A stretch of DNA of 64,000 nt from Maribacter aquivivus (GCF_900142175.1 NZ_FQZX01000001.1:806001-870000), one strand, 5' to 3'. Positions 18,324 through 28,943 are shown, counted from the first letter of the stretch. Made by a program: numbers and translations. Notes: generated by a model from the sequence alone, not told the origin.

Positions 18324-18454
18324 GACTGGTCGTTTTTTGATTGATGCCGTAAAACTATAGTTGACCTCTTATTTTATAAAGTAGATTCTGCCCAATTGGG
18401 ATAAAAAAAGGATAAGATGGGTATTCTTTTGGCTATAGGTTTTAGAAAAAAAAA

Positions 18455-18483
18455 AGTCCTACATTTTAAATGTAGGACTTTTT
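18455..18483 (-). terminator. bidirectional-looking terminator
   Basis: A 14-bp near-perfect stem (AAGTCCTACATTT / AAATGTAGGACTT with flanking A and T runs) lies 20 bases past the stop of the small lipoprotein gene and in front of the copy 3 barrel gene. On the minus strand it ends the lipoprotein transcript. Confidence 0.85.
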
Positions 18484-18503
18484 AAAAATACTAATTTCGT
18501 ATT

Positions 18504-18767
18504 TTAGAAGTCGGCAAGTAAATTTAAAGCCTCACAAGTTGCATCTACTACTTGTTGCGGAGACATACCGTCTAAATCAGATTCATCTAACGTTCCAGCA
18601 CTTTCACCGCCAACAGTTAAATCATATGTTCCGTCGCCATTATCGCAAATTTCCACTTTTTGATCTGCAGCGGTACATGATTTACATCCATTATCATCGT
18701 CATCTTTTGAACAACTAGTAAAAGCTACGGTAGCAAATAATGCTAAAAATAAAATTGATTTTTTCAT
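18504..18767 (-). CDS. small secreted lipoprotein (87 aa)
   Basis: The N-terminus is a lipoprotein signal (MKKSILFLALFATVAFTSC) with lipid-bearing Cys19, followed by the SKDDDDNG spacer common in Bacteroidota lipoproteins. The mature part is acidic and has four further cysteines: CKSC (near 28 and 31), EIC (near 42), and DATCEAL near the end, which could form two disulfides. No family is recognised. It forms its own transcription unit with a strong terminator downstream. Confidence 0.78.
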   Translation of the reverse strand: MKKSILFLALFATVAFTSCSKDDDDNGCKSCTAADQKVEICDNGDGTYDLTVGGESAGTLDESDLDGMSPQQVVDATCEALNLLADF

Positions 18768-18998
18768 AAAAATTTGGTTTTGGTTGGTTTTTCTTACCTC
18801 CTTAACGAAATCGTTTTACAAAATATTGCGAAATTATAATATTAAGAAAAATTATAACCTACCAAAACAAATAGATAATGCTGTCAAATATCGTATATAC
18901 ATACAATAGTAGAGGGAATAATTCTTTTAAAATCTTTATCGTTTACATTGTCACTAATAAAGATTAGCATTAAGAAAATGACTTGGGTTTTTGGTATT

Positions 18999-20855
18999 TT
19001 AGCTTTCTTTGGCCTCTTCTTTATCCGGGTCTTCAAGAGGGAACATTTTACCCAAGTATGCCAATTTGTATCCTTTTTGAATGTCTGTGAATTCTTTACT
19101 AAATGCAGTAATAATATGTATTTCTCCTTCTGGATCTATCAGGAATAAAGGAACAATATCTGCATCGGCCTTTGTTATTTCTATTAAACCTTCGTAATGC
19201 TCTGTATCGTGAAGTTCAATTTCATGTATAGCCGGATACTTTCGTGCCGCTTCGGTCAATTTAATAAAGTCATCGGTGTGCGAAAACAATCCCTCTTTTG
19301 GATTATTCTCCGGATCTGACATTTCATCTGCATCTACCAATCTAAACGAACCATTTTCACCAAAAGCATCTTGAAATTTATCTATAGCATACCTGTTTAT
19401 ATCTGAGTTTGCGGTCAATGCCATTAAATAACCAATATCGTTAAGTTCAATATTATCGGTTAAATTATCAGAATAAATGTTTGCCGAAATAGCTTCTAAT
19501 CCTAATTTATTTGCCTTTTCTATATTAGACTGGTTATTGTCTATTAAAACTACATGCCTGTCGTTTTTGTGTAAATACTCCCCAATTAAACGAGATACTT
19601 TTGAGGCTCCTAGAATCAAAATTCCTTCAGACTTATTAAGAAAGACACCTATTAGTTTAGCAAAAATTCTAGCTGTGGTGGCATTTAACAAAACCGTACC
19701 CAAAACGATCATGAATACTAACGGAGTAATGTAATCTGCCCCTGGCTCTCCCCTAGCTATTAATTTAGACCCAAATAAAGATGCAATACCAGCTGCAACA
19801 ATACCTCTTGGACCTACCCAGCTGATAAAAAGTTTTTCATTCAATTTTAAATTAGAACCAATAGAACTTAAGAAAACACCAAGCGGCCTAATGACTAACA
19901 CAATAGATAAAAACAGTACTATGGTTTTCCATGTATAAATTAATTCTAGATCTGAAATATCAATATTAGCTGCTAATAAAATGAATAGTATAGAGATTAA
20001 AAGAATGCTCAAAGATTCTTTAAAATAGAGTAATTCTTTAATATTCGGTAAATTGGTATTACCCATTACCATACCCATTACAACCACCGCCAATAAGCCA
20101 GATTCATGTGCAAAAACATCTGACATGACAAAAACACCCAATACAACAGATAACGAAACTACATTCAATAAATAATGTGGTATAAGACTCTTTTTGATTA
20201 AAAAAGTTAGTGCGTGTGCAAAGGTGAAACCAAAGGTAAAACCGAATAACAGAATTTTGCCGAACTCGACTAATGCAGTCATGGTATAAGCTTGACCTTC
20301 GCCAACACTTATAAACTCATAGACCAATACCGCTGCCAATGCACCAATAGGATCTATAAGAATTCCTTCCCATTTTAATATGGCAGAAACATCTTTTTTA
20401 AGCGGAATATTCCTTAAAATAGGGGTAATTACTGTTGGACCCGTTACAATTATTAAAGCAGAAAATAAGAAAGACAACTGCCATGAAAGTCCAAATAAAA
20501 AGTAGGCCGCCAATGCTGCTCCAAAAAAGGTTGTTAAGCTACCAAGGGTAATTAACTTGGTTATTACCGGACCAATATTTTTAATCTCAGAACGCTTTAG
20601 TGTGAGTCCGCCTTCGAATAAAATGATGCTTATTGCCAAAGACACAAAGTAATACAAACTATCTCCAGGAAAAAGACCCTTGGTTCCGTTCCAAATTGGC
20701 TCTATAATTTTAGAATGATCCTCAGTGTACAATGTTGAAATTGGACCAACGATTAAACCTATAAGAATTAATGGTAAAATTGCGGGTAGTTTTAAGCGCC
20801 ATGCTACCCATTGAGCAAGTATTCCTAAAATGATAATTCCTGCAAGCTCTAGCAT
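18999..20855 (-). CDS. CPA1-type cation:proton antiporter with C-terminal nucleotide-binding (RCK/TrkA-N-like) domain
   Basis: About 618 residues. The first 390 or so contain 11-12 hydrophobic helices of the Na+/H+ exchanger fold, including LILIGLIVGP, TGPTVITPILR and EGILIDPIGALAAVL; the two acidic residues in the last motif are those expected of the ion site. The remainder starts GILILGASKVSRLIGEYL, a Rossmann NAD(H)-binding motif of RCK/TrkA-N type, then an acidic tail, so ion exchange is probably regulated by nucleotide or ligand. I use MLELAG at 20855; the frame extends 9 codons further up. It is divergent from the stress-protein/SulP pair. Confidence 0.87.
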   Translation of the reverse strand: MLELAGIIILGILAQWVAWRLKLPAILPLILIGLIVGPISTLYTEDHSKIIEPIWNGTKGLFPGDSLYYFVSLAISIILFEGGLTLKRSEIKNIGPVITKLITLGSLTTFFGAALAAYFLFGLSWQLSFLFSALIIVTGPTVITPILRNIPLKKDVSAILKWEGILIDPIGALAAVLVYEFISVGEGQAYTMTALVEFGKILLFGFTFGFTFAHALTFLIKKSLIPHYLLNVVSLSVVLGVFVMSDVFAHESGLLAVVVMGMVMGNTNLPNIKELLYFKESLSILLISILFILLAANIDISDLELIYTWKTIVLFLSIVLVIRPLGVFLSSIGSNLKLNEKLFISWVGPRGIVAAGIASLFGSKLIARGEPGADYITPLVFMIVLGTVLLNATTARIFAKLIGVFLNKSEGILILGASKVSRLIGEYLHKNDRHVVLIDNNQSNIEKANKLGLEAISANIYSDNLTDNIELNDIGYLMALTANSDINRYAIDKFQDAFGENGSFRLVDADEMSDPENNPKEGLFSHTDDFIKLTEAARKYPAIHEIELHDTEHYEGLIEITKADADIVPLFLIDPEGEIHIITAFSKEFTDIQKGYKLAYLGKMFPLEDPDKEEAKES

Positions 20856-21029
20856 ACATTTTATTTTGTATAAAAATAACAATTAAACGGCACTATATAA
20901 CATAAAAACCAAGTGAAACAGTGCATTTTTGAGTACCAGGTTCTACAGTACCAATTCACTTGTAATTATTTAGCCCTATCTTGTTGAACACAACATTAGA
21001 ACCAACTACTTATCAAGTTATATAATTCC

Positions 21030-21857
21030 ATTTTATTCGGATTTGCATTTTCGCCTTCACTCAAAGTAAATATACTAGAATCTAGCCGCATTGCATATTA
21101 CTTAAACTGCAAACTTATTCTTTTACATGTAGGAGAAAAGACTGCAGAAAAATCTGCCAAGATTAATCAAATCATTTCTGAAACGGAACAGTCTGATGAT
21201 ACCATAGAAGTGGTTTGGAAAGAAGGCAACCCAGAGACCATTATAACGAAAGCTTGTGTCGATTTAAAAATAGATCTGTTGATTTTAGGCGCTTTGCAGC
21301 ATGAAAATAAGTTTCAATTTTATGTAGGTTCTATAGCTAGAAAACTAACGCGTAAGGTTCATTGCTCTGTCCTCCTTTTAATTAAACCTACAGAAAAAAG
21401 AGTGCCTTGTAAGCACATTGTAGTCAACGGTCTAAATGCCCCAGAAACACCAATGGCCATTGAACATGCTTTTTATGTATCCAGCCTCTTGGGTGCCCAA
21501 CAAATTACCATTGTTGAAGAAATTTTGCCAAAAGAAATTCAGGTAGACGTTGAAGATGACCGTTCGTTAAAAAAGGCAAATATCATTAAACAACGTATTA
21601 GACATAGAGAAGATTCTAGGGTCAACACTATAGTACGTTCACTGCCCGAGAACATCACTAAAGGCATTAAGGTTAAAACACAAAGTATTTTTGGTAAAAG
21701 AGGATATTCTATTGGGCATTACGCCGAAGTGGTAAGAGCTGACTTATTAGTTATGAACGCACCTATAAAAACAAGTATTTGGGATCGAATATTTCCACAT
21801 GATATTGAATATATTCTATCTGATTTACCAACCGATTTATTAATTGTTAGAAAATAG
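21030..21857 (+). CDS. universal stress protein (two-domain), unusual start
   Basis: The reading frame is open from the TAG at 20997-20999 to 21857. The first codons that look like protein read ILFGFAFSPSLKVNILE, a clear Usp N-terminus, then LILLHV, KEGNP and DLLILGALQ, with GSIARKLTRKVHCSVLLL as the ATP-type motif. A second Usp-like half runs from HIVVNG to the end (GHYAEVVRADLLVMNAP). There is no ATG, GTG or TTG in frame before GTG at 21210, which would cut away most of the first domain. I therefore start at ATT (21030) as a rare start codon, the choice being uncertain; a mutation or sequence error is also possible. SulP starts 3 bases after its stop. Confidence 0.72.
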   Translation: MLFGFAFSPSLKVNILESSRIAYYLNCKLILLHVGEKTAEKSAKINQIISETEQSDDTIEVVWKEGNPETIITKACVDLKIDLLILGALQHENKFQFYVGSIARKLTRKVHCSVLLLIKPTEKRVPCKHIVVNGLNAPETPMAIEHAFYVSSLLGAQQITIVEEILPKEIQVDVEDDRSLKKANIIKQRIRHREDSRVNTIVRSLPENITKGIKVKTQSIFGKRGYSIGHYAEVVRADLLVMNAPIKTSIWDRIFPHDIEYILSDLPTDLLIVRK

Positions 21858-21859
21858 AT

Positions 21860-24082
21860 TTGACAGCTAAAAAGCAGAATAATTCAAACTTTATAGCCAC
21901 GCTTCCAAAGAATTTATTTTCTGGTTTCGTTGTTTCATTAATAGCCTTACCTCTTGGGTTAGGACTTGCTCTTGCGAGCGAGGCACCGCCTATTTCAGGT
22001 ATTATCGCTGCCGTTGTTGGTGGTATTGTTGTGTCTATTCTTGGAGGTTCTAATGTAACCATTACAGGACCTGGAAATGGTTTGGTCATTGTTCTTTTAG
22101 GTGCTATTACTACCCTTGGTGGTGGTGATCTTTATGCGGGGTATTTATTTACACTTGCAGCCATTGTTTTCTCTGGTATTCTAATGTTACTTCTTGGGTT
22201 TCTAAAAATGGGGCGACTTGCAGATTTCTTTCCTGCATCTGCCATTGAAGGAATGCTTGCCGCCATTGGCTTGGGAATTTTAGCCAAACAATTTCATATT
22301 ATGATCGGCCATAATAATGAACATGGAAGTATTATTCATCTGTTATTACAGATTCCAGAGGGAATAATGGGTCTTTATCAAAACTATCATATAGAAGAAC
22401 TTATTGCAGCAGCTATAGGTGTAATTGCCCTATTAATTATGGCGAATTACTCTAAAATAAGAAATAAATATTTACACCTTATTCCAGCACCCATGTGGAT
22501 TCTAATTTTGTCTGTAGGGTTTAGTTATATATTTGTTTCATTAGGATTACCTTATCCTTTACAAGAAGAATTTTTGGTTAATATACCAGAAAATGTATTG
22601 TCTAACTTGGCTTTTCCTGATTTTTCAAAAGCTTTAGATATTGATTTCATAACTACCGTTTTTGCCATTACCCTTATAGCAAGTATAGAATCGCTTTTGA
22701 GTATTAAGGCCGTTGACAAACTTGATCCTGAACGAAGAAGATCTAATGTAAACAAAGATTTAAAGGCGCTTGGGCTAGCTACCTCTCTTAGTGGTCTGGT
22801 AGGTGGGTTAAATGTTGTAACCGTTATTGCTAGAAGTTCTGTCAATGTTAATAATGGCGCTACTAATAGATCTGCCAATATTTTTCACGCTCTGTTTCTC
22901 GTTGTTTTTGTGTTGCTTTTTCAAGACCAATTAAGACGAATTCCTTTAGCTGCCTTGGCGGCGATACTGGTGTTTACAGGTTATAAGCTTGCCACTCCAA
23001 AAAATCTACAAAAAGTTGCTCGTATTGGTAAAGAGCAGATTGTAATTTTTTTAGCCACTCTTTTGACCACATTGTTTACCAACCTAATATCAGGGATTGC
23101 GATGGGTATACTGGTTACTTTCATTATTCACGTAATATTAAACAGAAGTTTATCTCTTTTTATAAATCATTTGACCAAGCCAAATATTTTAATGTTTAAA
23201 GAGAAAGATGCCGGTAATTATTATATCAGCGTTAAGTATTTTGCCACTTTTCTTAATTTTTATAAACTAAAGAATAAGCTAGATATTATTCCAGAAAATG
23301 AAAATGTTATCTTAGATTTTTCGCTTTGTAGCTTTGTAGACCATACGGTTATGGAGGGTTTAGAGAACTATGTAGATACTTTTACAAAAAAAGAAGGTAG
23401 TATTGAGATTATAGGCTTAGACAAGCATGGTGCCGACTCTAAACATCCATTTGCTATTAGAAAAATATTACCGATCAACAAACTAGGTTCTATAGAAAAA
23501 TACTTTACAAAAAGACAGCGCCTTTTAAAGACCATGGCAAAAGAATACCAATGGTCCTATGAGCCAAAAAGGTCTGATAAAACTAAATTTTTAAACAAGT
23601 TTATTTTCTTTAAAAATAGAAGAGTTCCTTACTACTACAACAGCTTTTACGATAATACAAAGACCTTTCATTTGTTTGATGTAGAATTTAACGAAGGGGA
23701 ATTTATTGCCAAAGAAGTAGTTAAAACAACTATTCTACATATTAAACTTAAACATAAAATACCCGTATTTTCTTTAGACAAAGAAGGCCTTTTAGATTTT
23801 GTATATGGCATGGCCGGTTTTAAAGATATAGAATTAGAAAACCATCAAGATTTCAACAAACGTTTTTTCTTAAGCGGTGAGCATACAAAAGACATTCAAA
23901 ATCTATTTACCAACGAGCTTATTCTATTCTTAGAAAGCAACCCCTATTATCACATAGAAACCAATGGTGATTCTATACTTATTCTTAAAAAGGAACGTCT
24001 ACTAAGTGTTAAAGAGATAAAAGCAATGCTCTATTTCGGTAAGCAGCTCAATCAACTTCTTTGCGAAAGTGTTTCTGTTTAA
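21860..24082 (+). CDS. SulP-family anion transporter with STAS domain and extra C-terminal domain
   Basis: A 740-residue protein with a TTG start 3 bases after the stress-protein stop. About residues 10-430 form the SulP membrane part (12 or so helices), with LPLGLGLALASEAPPISGI, GSNVTITGPGNGLV and the RSSVNVNNGATNRSAN loop. SulP proteins carry sulfate, bicarbonate or other anions; substrate here is unclear. A STAS-type domain follows (about 445-535, VILDFSLCSFVDHTVMEGL). The last 200 residues (about 540-740) make an unfamiliar cytoplasmic domain with TTILHIKLKHKIPVFSLDKEG. Together with the stress protein it forms a likely operon divergent from the CPA antiporter. Confidence 0.88.
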   Translation: MTAKKQNNSNFIATLPKNLFSGFVVSLIALPLGLGLALASEAPPISGIIAAVVGGIVVSILGGSNVTITGPGNGLVIVLLGAITTLGGGDLYAGYLFTLAAIVFSGILMLLLGFLKMGRLADFFPASAIEGMLAAIGLGILAKQFHIMIGHNNEHGSIIHLLLQIPEGIMGLYQNYHIEELIAAAIGVIALLIMANYSKIRNKYLHLIPAPMWILILSVGFSYIFVSLGLPYPLQEEFLVNIPENVLSNLAFPDFSKALDIDFITTVFAITLIASIESLLSIKAVDKLDPERRRSNVNKDLKALGLATSLSGLVGGLNVVTVIARSSVNVNNGATNRSANIFHALFLVVFVLLFQDQLRRIPLAALAAILVFTGYKLATPKNLQKVARIGKEQIVIFLATLLTTLFTNLISGIAMGILVTFIIHVILNRSLSLFINHLTKPNILMFKEKDAGNYYISVKYFATFLNFYKLKNKLDIIPENENVILDFSLCSFVDHTVMEGLENYVDTFTKKEGSIEIIGLDKHGADSKHPFAIRKILPINKLGSIEKYFTKRQRLLKTMAKEYQWSYEPKRSDKTKFLNKFIFFKNRRVPYYYNSFYDNTKTFHLFDVEFNEGEFIAKEVVKTTILHIKLKHKIPVFSLDKEGLLDFVYGMAGFKDIELENHQDFNKRFFLSGEHTKDIQNLFTNELILFLESNPYYHIETNGDSILILKKERLLSVKEIKAMLYFGKQLNQLLCESVSV

Positions 24083-24373
24083 TCCGTTTTTGTTTTATCG
24101 TAATAGCCACAATCACCCTGTTTAACGTGTTTTTATCACTATTTAGTTAATCAGTTTTAATCGCTGCTTTAAAAAAGTTTAATTTCTAGCGAAATAACCA
24201 CCTAACGCACATAGGCAATAAGTGTGATAATCACACCTAAAAAATCTTACAAAAAATGACGAAAAAACGTCTTTGTACTGGCTACTTTTTTAACTTCGTA
24301 TATCTCGAGGGTTTAAGCTGTTATTTCAACTAGTATAGTTTTAATCGATATTATATAATTTATATTAATAAAA

Positions 24374-27300
24374 ATGTCTGATACCAACACCCGGTCCATC
24401 TTTAAAAACCCGCTATTTTACGGGTTTTTTGCATTTTTAATTGTCTTAATCATAACCCAATTCATTGCCTTTCAAAAACATCAGCTTTATCAAAAAACAG
24501 AACAACAAGAAATTGAGCAACGTGTTTCTAAATTAAAAATAGACCTACAAAATATATTAGGTCAAAGTTTTAACGCTACTCAAACCTTGGCATTTATAGT
24601 TGAACACTATGGCATACCAAAGAACTTTGATAGTGTAGCTCAATTGCTTATAAATAGCAATAATAGTATAGATGCCCTAGAACTTGTAAATGAAAAAGGT
24701 GTAATTACGCATGTTTATCCTCTAAAAGGAAATGAGGTTATAGGTTTAAATATATTGAATGACCCAGATAATAAAATGGGTGCAAAGACGACTCTTGAAA
24801 AAGGCGATTATTACACCGCGGGTCCAATTTATTTAAAACAAGGTGGGTCTGGTATAATAGGCAGAAGACCTTTATATAAAAATGGCATGTTTAATGGTTT
24901 TGTAGCGGCAGTTGTTCGTTTATCAACAGTAATTAATACTGTGCAATTAGACAGTATTAATAACGAGAAATTCTCTTATCAATTAGTAAAAATAAATGCC
25001 GATAAAACTGAAGAAACATTTTACGCTTCTAGAAAGCTTTCTAAAGAAGGTGCTACTACCTTACCGCTAACTACCAGCCAAGGAGAATGGAAACTATATG
25101 TTTCTTCAGACAATAGCAACATTAATTCAACTACCATATTGTTTTCAGTTTTAGGTATAATACTTTCTTTAGTATGTGGTATTCTCTCATGGTTTCTAAT
25201 GAGACAGCCCGTAAAATTAAATAAGCTAGTTGATGAAAAAACAGCATTATTAAAATCAAGTCAAGAGAGGTATCGGTTACTTATAGAAGAAGCTTCTGAT
25301 ATTATTATTTTAAGCGACTTTGATGGTAATATACTAGAGATCAACCCTTATGGAATTCAGATATTTGGCTATACTAAAGATGAATTGTTAACCAAAAACC
25401 TAAAAGAACTTGTAGCACCTGAAGAGTCTAACCAACTGCCGGCTCGTTATTCTGAAATGAGAGAAGGTAAAACTGTGCGTTTAGAAAGAAAATTGGTGAA
25501 AAAAGACAAGACTTTATTTTACGGAGAGGTTTGTGCCAAAAAATTAAACCAGACAACAGTTTTAGGTATTATCAGAGATGTTACCGAAAGAAAGGAGCTT
25601 GAATTAGCTGCCGAAGAAAATTTGGTGAAATTTAGTAAAGCATATAATAATCGTTTTGTCGGCATGGTTATTAAAGACCACAATAATCGTTTCGTAGATG
25701 CCAATTCTTACTTTTTAGATTTAATTGGTTATTCCATGGCAGAAATTAAGGGTAAAACCATTTCTGATATTGGTTTAATTAATATTGATAAAACGTTAAA
25801 AACAAATCCTGTTCTAAATGCTTTTACATGTTCCGATAGGGTAGACAAAATTGAGGTTGAATTCATATCTAAAGAAGGTAGAAAATTACATTTAATTACG
25901 TCAATTGAACCCTTTGAATATTTAGGTAAAAAACTAAGTCTAAGTACCTATATAGACCAGACCGAAACAAAAAAAGCCAACCAGGAAATTCTAAAAAGCG
26001 AAAAAAAATACAAACAACTCACTGAACGTATTTCAGATGCATATGTCGCTTTCGATAATGATTGGCGCTTTATAGATATCAATGCAAAAGCTGCCGAGAT
26101 ATTGAATATAGACACTAATGAAATTTTAGGTGAAAATGTTTGGGATGAATTTCCTGCCTTTAAAAATTCTGAAGCTTATGCTATTTTTCAAGCTGCCATG
26201 GGAAAACAAGAATATACCCATTTTGAACAATATCATGAAAATCGTGATATGTGGATTGAAAATCACCTTTACCCATCGCCCAACGGGCTTTCTATATACT
26301 TTAGAGATATTACCAGCGATAAAAAAGCTCATCAAGAAAAACAAAAACTAATTTCTATAATAGAAAATAGTCCTGGTTTTATTGGTTTGGCAACTTTGAC
26401 AGGAGAGCCTTTGTTTATGAATGATGCAGGCAAAAAAATGGTTAATATACCAAGAGGTGTCAATTTAAAAAACACTACAATTTTTGATTATTTTGAAGAT
26501 GACTATAGAGACGTCATAAAAAATACCCACTTGCCAACCATAATGGAAAAAGGTCATTGGACAGGAGAGGTGCCGCTAAAAAACTTTAAAACCAAAACAT
26601 CAATTCCCCTAGAATTTTCTGGCTTCTTAATAAAAGACAAAGCTACTGATAAACCTATAGCAATAGGGGCCATAGGTTTTGATTTAACAGAAAGCAATAA
26701 AACAAAGCAAGAGATTTTGACTCTTAAAAACCAAATGGACTCTGCTATTAGAATTGGTAAAATTGGGTATTGGGATTTTGACATAGATACACAAACATTT
26801 ATTTGTTCTCCTTTAATGTATACTATTTATGATTTGGAACCAGATGCAGTTTTAACGATAGCATATCTTGAAACTATTATTCATCCAGATGATTTAGAAC
26901 TACATCGCCAAAATGTAAAAGCCATAATTATTGATAAAATTGCTCATGCCTTTACATACAGAATAATAGCTAAAGATGGCGCTATCAAATATTTAATGGT
27001 AGATATTGAAGTTATTAGAGACCCAGATAATATGGCCGTTGCTTTTAAGGGTACGGTAATCGATATTACAAAAGAAAAAAAGACAGATTTTGAAATAATC
27101 GATCTTAAAAATAAAATGGATATTGCCATGCGCATTGGCAAAATTGGTTATTGGGATTATGATTTTAGCACAGAAAAACTTTATTGGTCACCGAGACTGT
27201 ACACTATCTATGATGTAGACATAAATAAAGAAATAACTTTAGCATTTGTAGAAAACCTAATGCACCCAGATGATGTAGAGAAACACAGAGAGCTTCTAAA

Positions 27301-28939
27301 AAGTGTAACTCCTGATGTTGATACGTATTCTCTTTCATATAGAATAATTAAGAAAGATGGCTCTATAAAATATATACTTGCAGAAATGGAGGTTGTAAGG
27401 GCTGAAGATAAATCACCTATTAAATATAGGGGAACTATTGTAGATATTACGAAGCAAAAAGAAACAGAGAATGAAATACTAATGCTTCAGTCTAGAATGA
27501 AAGCGGCAGTACGTATTGGTAAGTTTGGATATTGGCATTGGGAAATGAGCAACAATATTGTTGAATGGTCAAAAGAAATGTATGAAATTCATGAGATTGA
27601 CCCAAGTGTTGAAATGACTCCAGAAATGATAAAGGAGATGGTTTATTGTGAAGATAGACACATGATTGACACTAAACTTGCAGGAAAAAAAGACGAAGGC
27701 AACTCTAGACCTAATTTTTATAGAATTCAATTAAAGGATAAATCATTTAAATACTTTTTAGCTTATTCAGAGGTTGTTTTTGATGATAATGATGTGCCTA
27801 TTACTTATCGTGGTACTTCAATGGATATTACTAAAAGTGTTTTAGCAGAAGAGGCATTAAAAGAAAGTCAAGAGAAATTTTCTAAAGCTTTTCAAACCAA
27901 CCTAATGGGTATGCTAATGTTAGATGCTGAAAGAAAAGTAATTGAAGCGAATGAAATGGCCTATGTCATTTTAAATACTAAGCCCCAAAATCTTATTGGT
28001 AAAACAATAGTAGAATCTGGTGAAATTTTCATCAATGAAGATGAGAGAGAAAGATTATGGCAAAAACTTAATACAGAAGGAGAAATTGTAAATCAAGAGT
28101 ATAAAATTGAACTTAAAAATGGGTCTAAAAAAACTCTCCTGCTTTCCATGGCACCTCTTTATTTAAATAATAAGAAAAGTTATTTGGTAAATATTTTTGA
28201 CGACTCAAAAAGAAAAGAGGCAGAGAGCAACCTAGAGACCCAATTTCATGAACTTCAAAAGACAAACTCAGAATTAGACAGTTTTGTTTACAGCGCTTCT
28301 CATGAATTAAGAGCCCCTTTATCATCTGTATTAGGTTTAATAAATCTTATTCAACTAGAAGATATTAACCCTAAGTTGTTTCAACATTTAAGCATGATGG
28401 AAAAATCTATAGAAAGGTTAGATGACTTTATCAAAGATATTATCGAATACTCAAGAAATAAACATCTAGCCATTAAGTTAGATTCTATAAATTTTAGTAC
28501 TTTAATCGAACATTCGCTTCAGAGTTTATGGTATTTAGAAAACACCGATAAAATAAACATTGAAGTCAGTGTTAATAACAAAATAGAATTTGTATCAGAT
28601 AGTAAGAGGATTTCAATTATATTGAATAATTTTATATCTAATGCAATAAAGTATCATGATGTCACTAAAAATGATGCCGCTATTTGGATTAATGTAAAAA
28701 CTAACAAAAAAGAGGCGGTCTTGATAATAAAAGACAACGGTGTTGGTATGGAAGATGACCAACTAGAAAAGATTTTTGAAATGTTTTATAGGGTATCTTC
28801 TAAAGTAATGGGGTCTGGTATTGGTCTGTTTATTGTAAAAGAAGTACTGTCTAAATTGAATGGAACAATAGATGTAAAATCTAAAATAGGTAAAGGATCA
28901 ACGTTTACTCTAAAAATACCAAATGAATCAGGTAAATAA
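24374..28939 (+). CDS. multi-PAS membrane histidine kinase (1521 aa)
   Basis: An inner-membrane sensor kinase. One helix at about 13-31, a periplasmic CHASE-like region to about 255, a second helix at about 257-278, then a long chain of PAS/PAC modules, roughly seven by eye. Three of these (about 790-1165) are close tandem copies, each starting with a RIGKIGYWD-like motif and ending in an (V/M)DITK motif. The transmitter has a HisKA box YSASHELRAPLSSVLGLINL with His1310, then ATPase boxes ILNNFISNAIKYHD, IKDNGVGMEDDQLEKIFEMF and GSGIGLFIVKEVL. A receiver protein starts 5 bases downstream. The upstream 290 bases have no gene. Confidence 0.92.
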   Translation: MSDTNTRSIFKNPLFYGFFAFLIVLIITQFIAFQKHQLYQKTEQQEIEQRVSKLKIDLQNILGQSFNATQTLAFIVEHYGIPKNFDSVAQLLINSNNSIDALELVNEKGVITHVYPLKGNEVIGLNILNDPDNKMGAKTTLEKGDYYTAGPIYLKQGGSGIIGRRPLYKNGMFNGFVAAVVRLSTVINTVQLDSINNEKFSYQLVKINADKTEETFYASRKLSKEGATTLPLTTSQGEWKLYVSSDNSNINSTTILFSVLGIILSLVCGILSWFLMRQPVKLNKLVDEKTALLKSSQERYRLLIEEASDIIILSDFDGNILEINPYGIQIFGYTKDELLTKNLKELVAPEESNQLPARYSEMREGKTVRLERKLVKKDKTLFYGEVCAKKLNQTTVLGIIRDVTERKELELAAEENLVKFSKAYNNRFVGMVIKDHNNRFVDANSYFLDLIGYSMAEIKGKTISDIGLINIDKTLKTNPVLNAFTCSDRVDKIEVEFISKEGRKLHLITSIEPFEYLGKKLSLSTYIDQTETKKANQEILKSEKKYKQLTERISDAYVAFDNDWRFIDINAKAAEILNIDTNEILGENVWDEFPAFKNSEAYAIFQAAMGKQEYTHFEQYHENRDMWIENHLYPSPNGLSIYFRDITSDKKAHQEKQKLISIIENSPGFIGLATLTGEPLFMNDAGKKMVNIPRGVNLKNTTIFDYFEDDYRDVIKNTHLPTIMEKGHWTGEVPLKNFKTKTSIPLEFSGFLIKDKATDKPIAIGAIGFDLTESNKTKQEILTLKNQMDSAIRIGKIGYWDFDIDTQTFICSPLMYTIYDLEPDAVLTIAYLETIIHPDDLELHRQNVKAIIIDKIAHAFTYRIIAKDGAIKYLMVDIEVIRDPDNMAVAFKGTVIDITKEKKTDFEIIDLKNKMDIAMRIGKIGYWDYDFSTEKLYWSPRLYTIYDVDINKEITLAFVENLMHPDDVEKHRELLKSVTPDVDTYSLSYRIIKKDGSIKYILAEMEVVRAEDKSPIKYRGTIVDITKQKETENEILMLQSRMKAAVRIGKFGYWHWEMSNNIVEWSKEMYEIHEIDPSVEMTPEMIKEMVYCEDRHMIDTKLAGKKDEGNSRPNFYRIQLKDKSFKYFLAYSEVVFDDNDVPITYRGTSMDITKSVLAEEALKESQEKFSKAFQTNLMGMLMLDAERKVIEANEMAYVILNTKPQNLIGKTIVESGEIFINEDERERLWQKLNTEGEIVNQEYKIELKNGSKKTLLLSMAPLYLNNKKSYLVNIFDDSKRKEAESNLETQFHELQKTNSELDSFVYSASHELRAPLSSVLGLINLIQLEDINPKLFQHLSMMEKSIERLDDFIKDIIEYSRNKHLAIKLDSINFSTLIEHSLQSLWYLENTDKINIEVSVNNKIEFVSDSKRISIILNNFISNAIKYHDVTKNDAAIWINVKTNKKEAVLIIKDNGVGMEDDQLEKIFEMFYRVSSKVMGSGIGLFIVKEVLSKLNGTIDVKSKIGKGSTFTLKIPNESGK

Positions 28940-28943
28940 TAAT

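Noticed and set aside
21210..21857. GTG at 21210 as the start of the stress protein
   Set aside because: It would remove a clearly coding Usp N-terminal stretch (ILFGFAFSPSLK onward).
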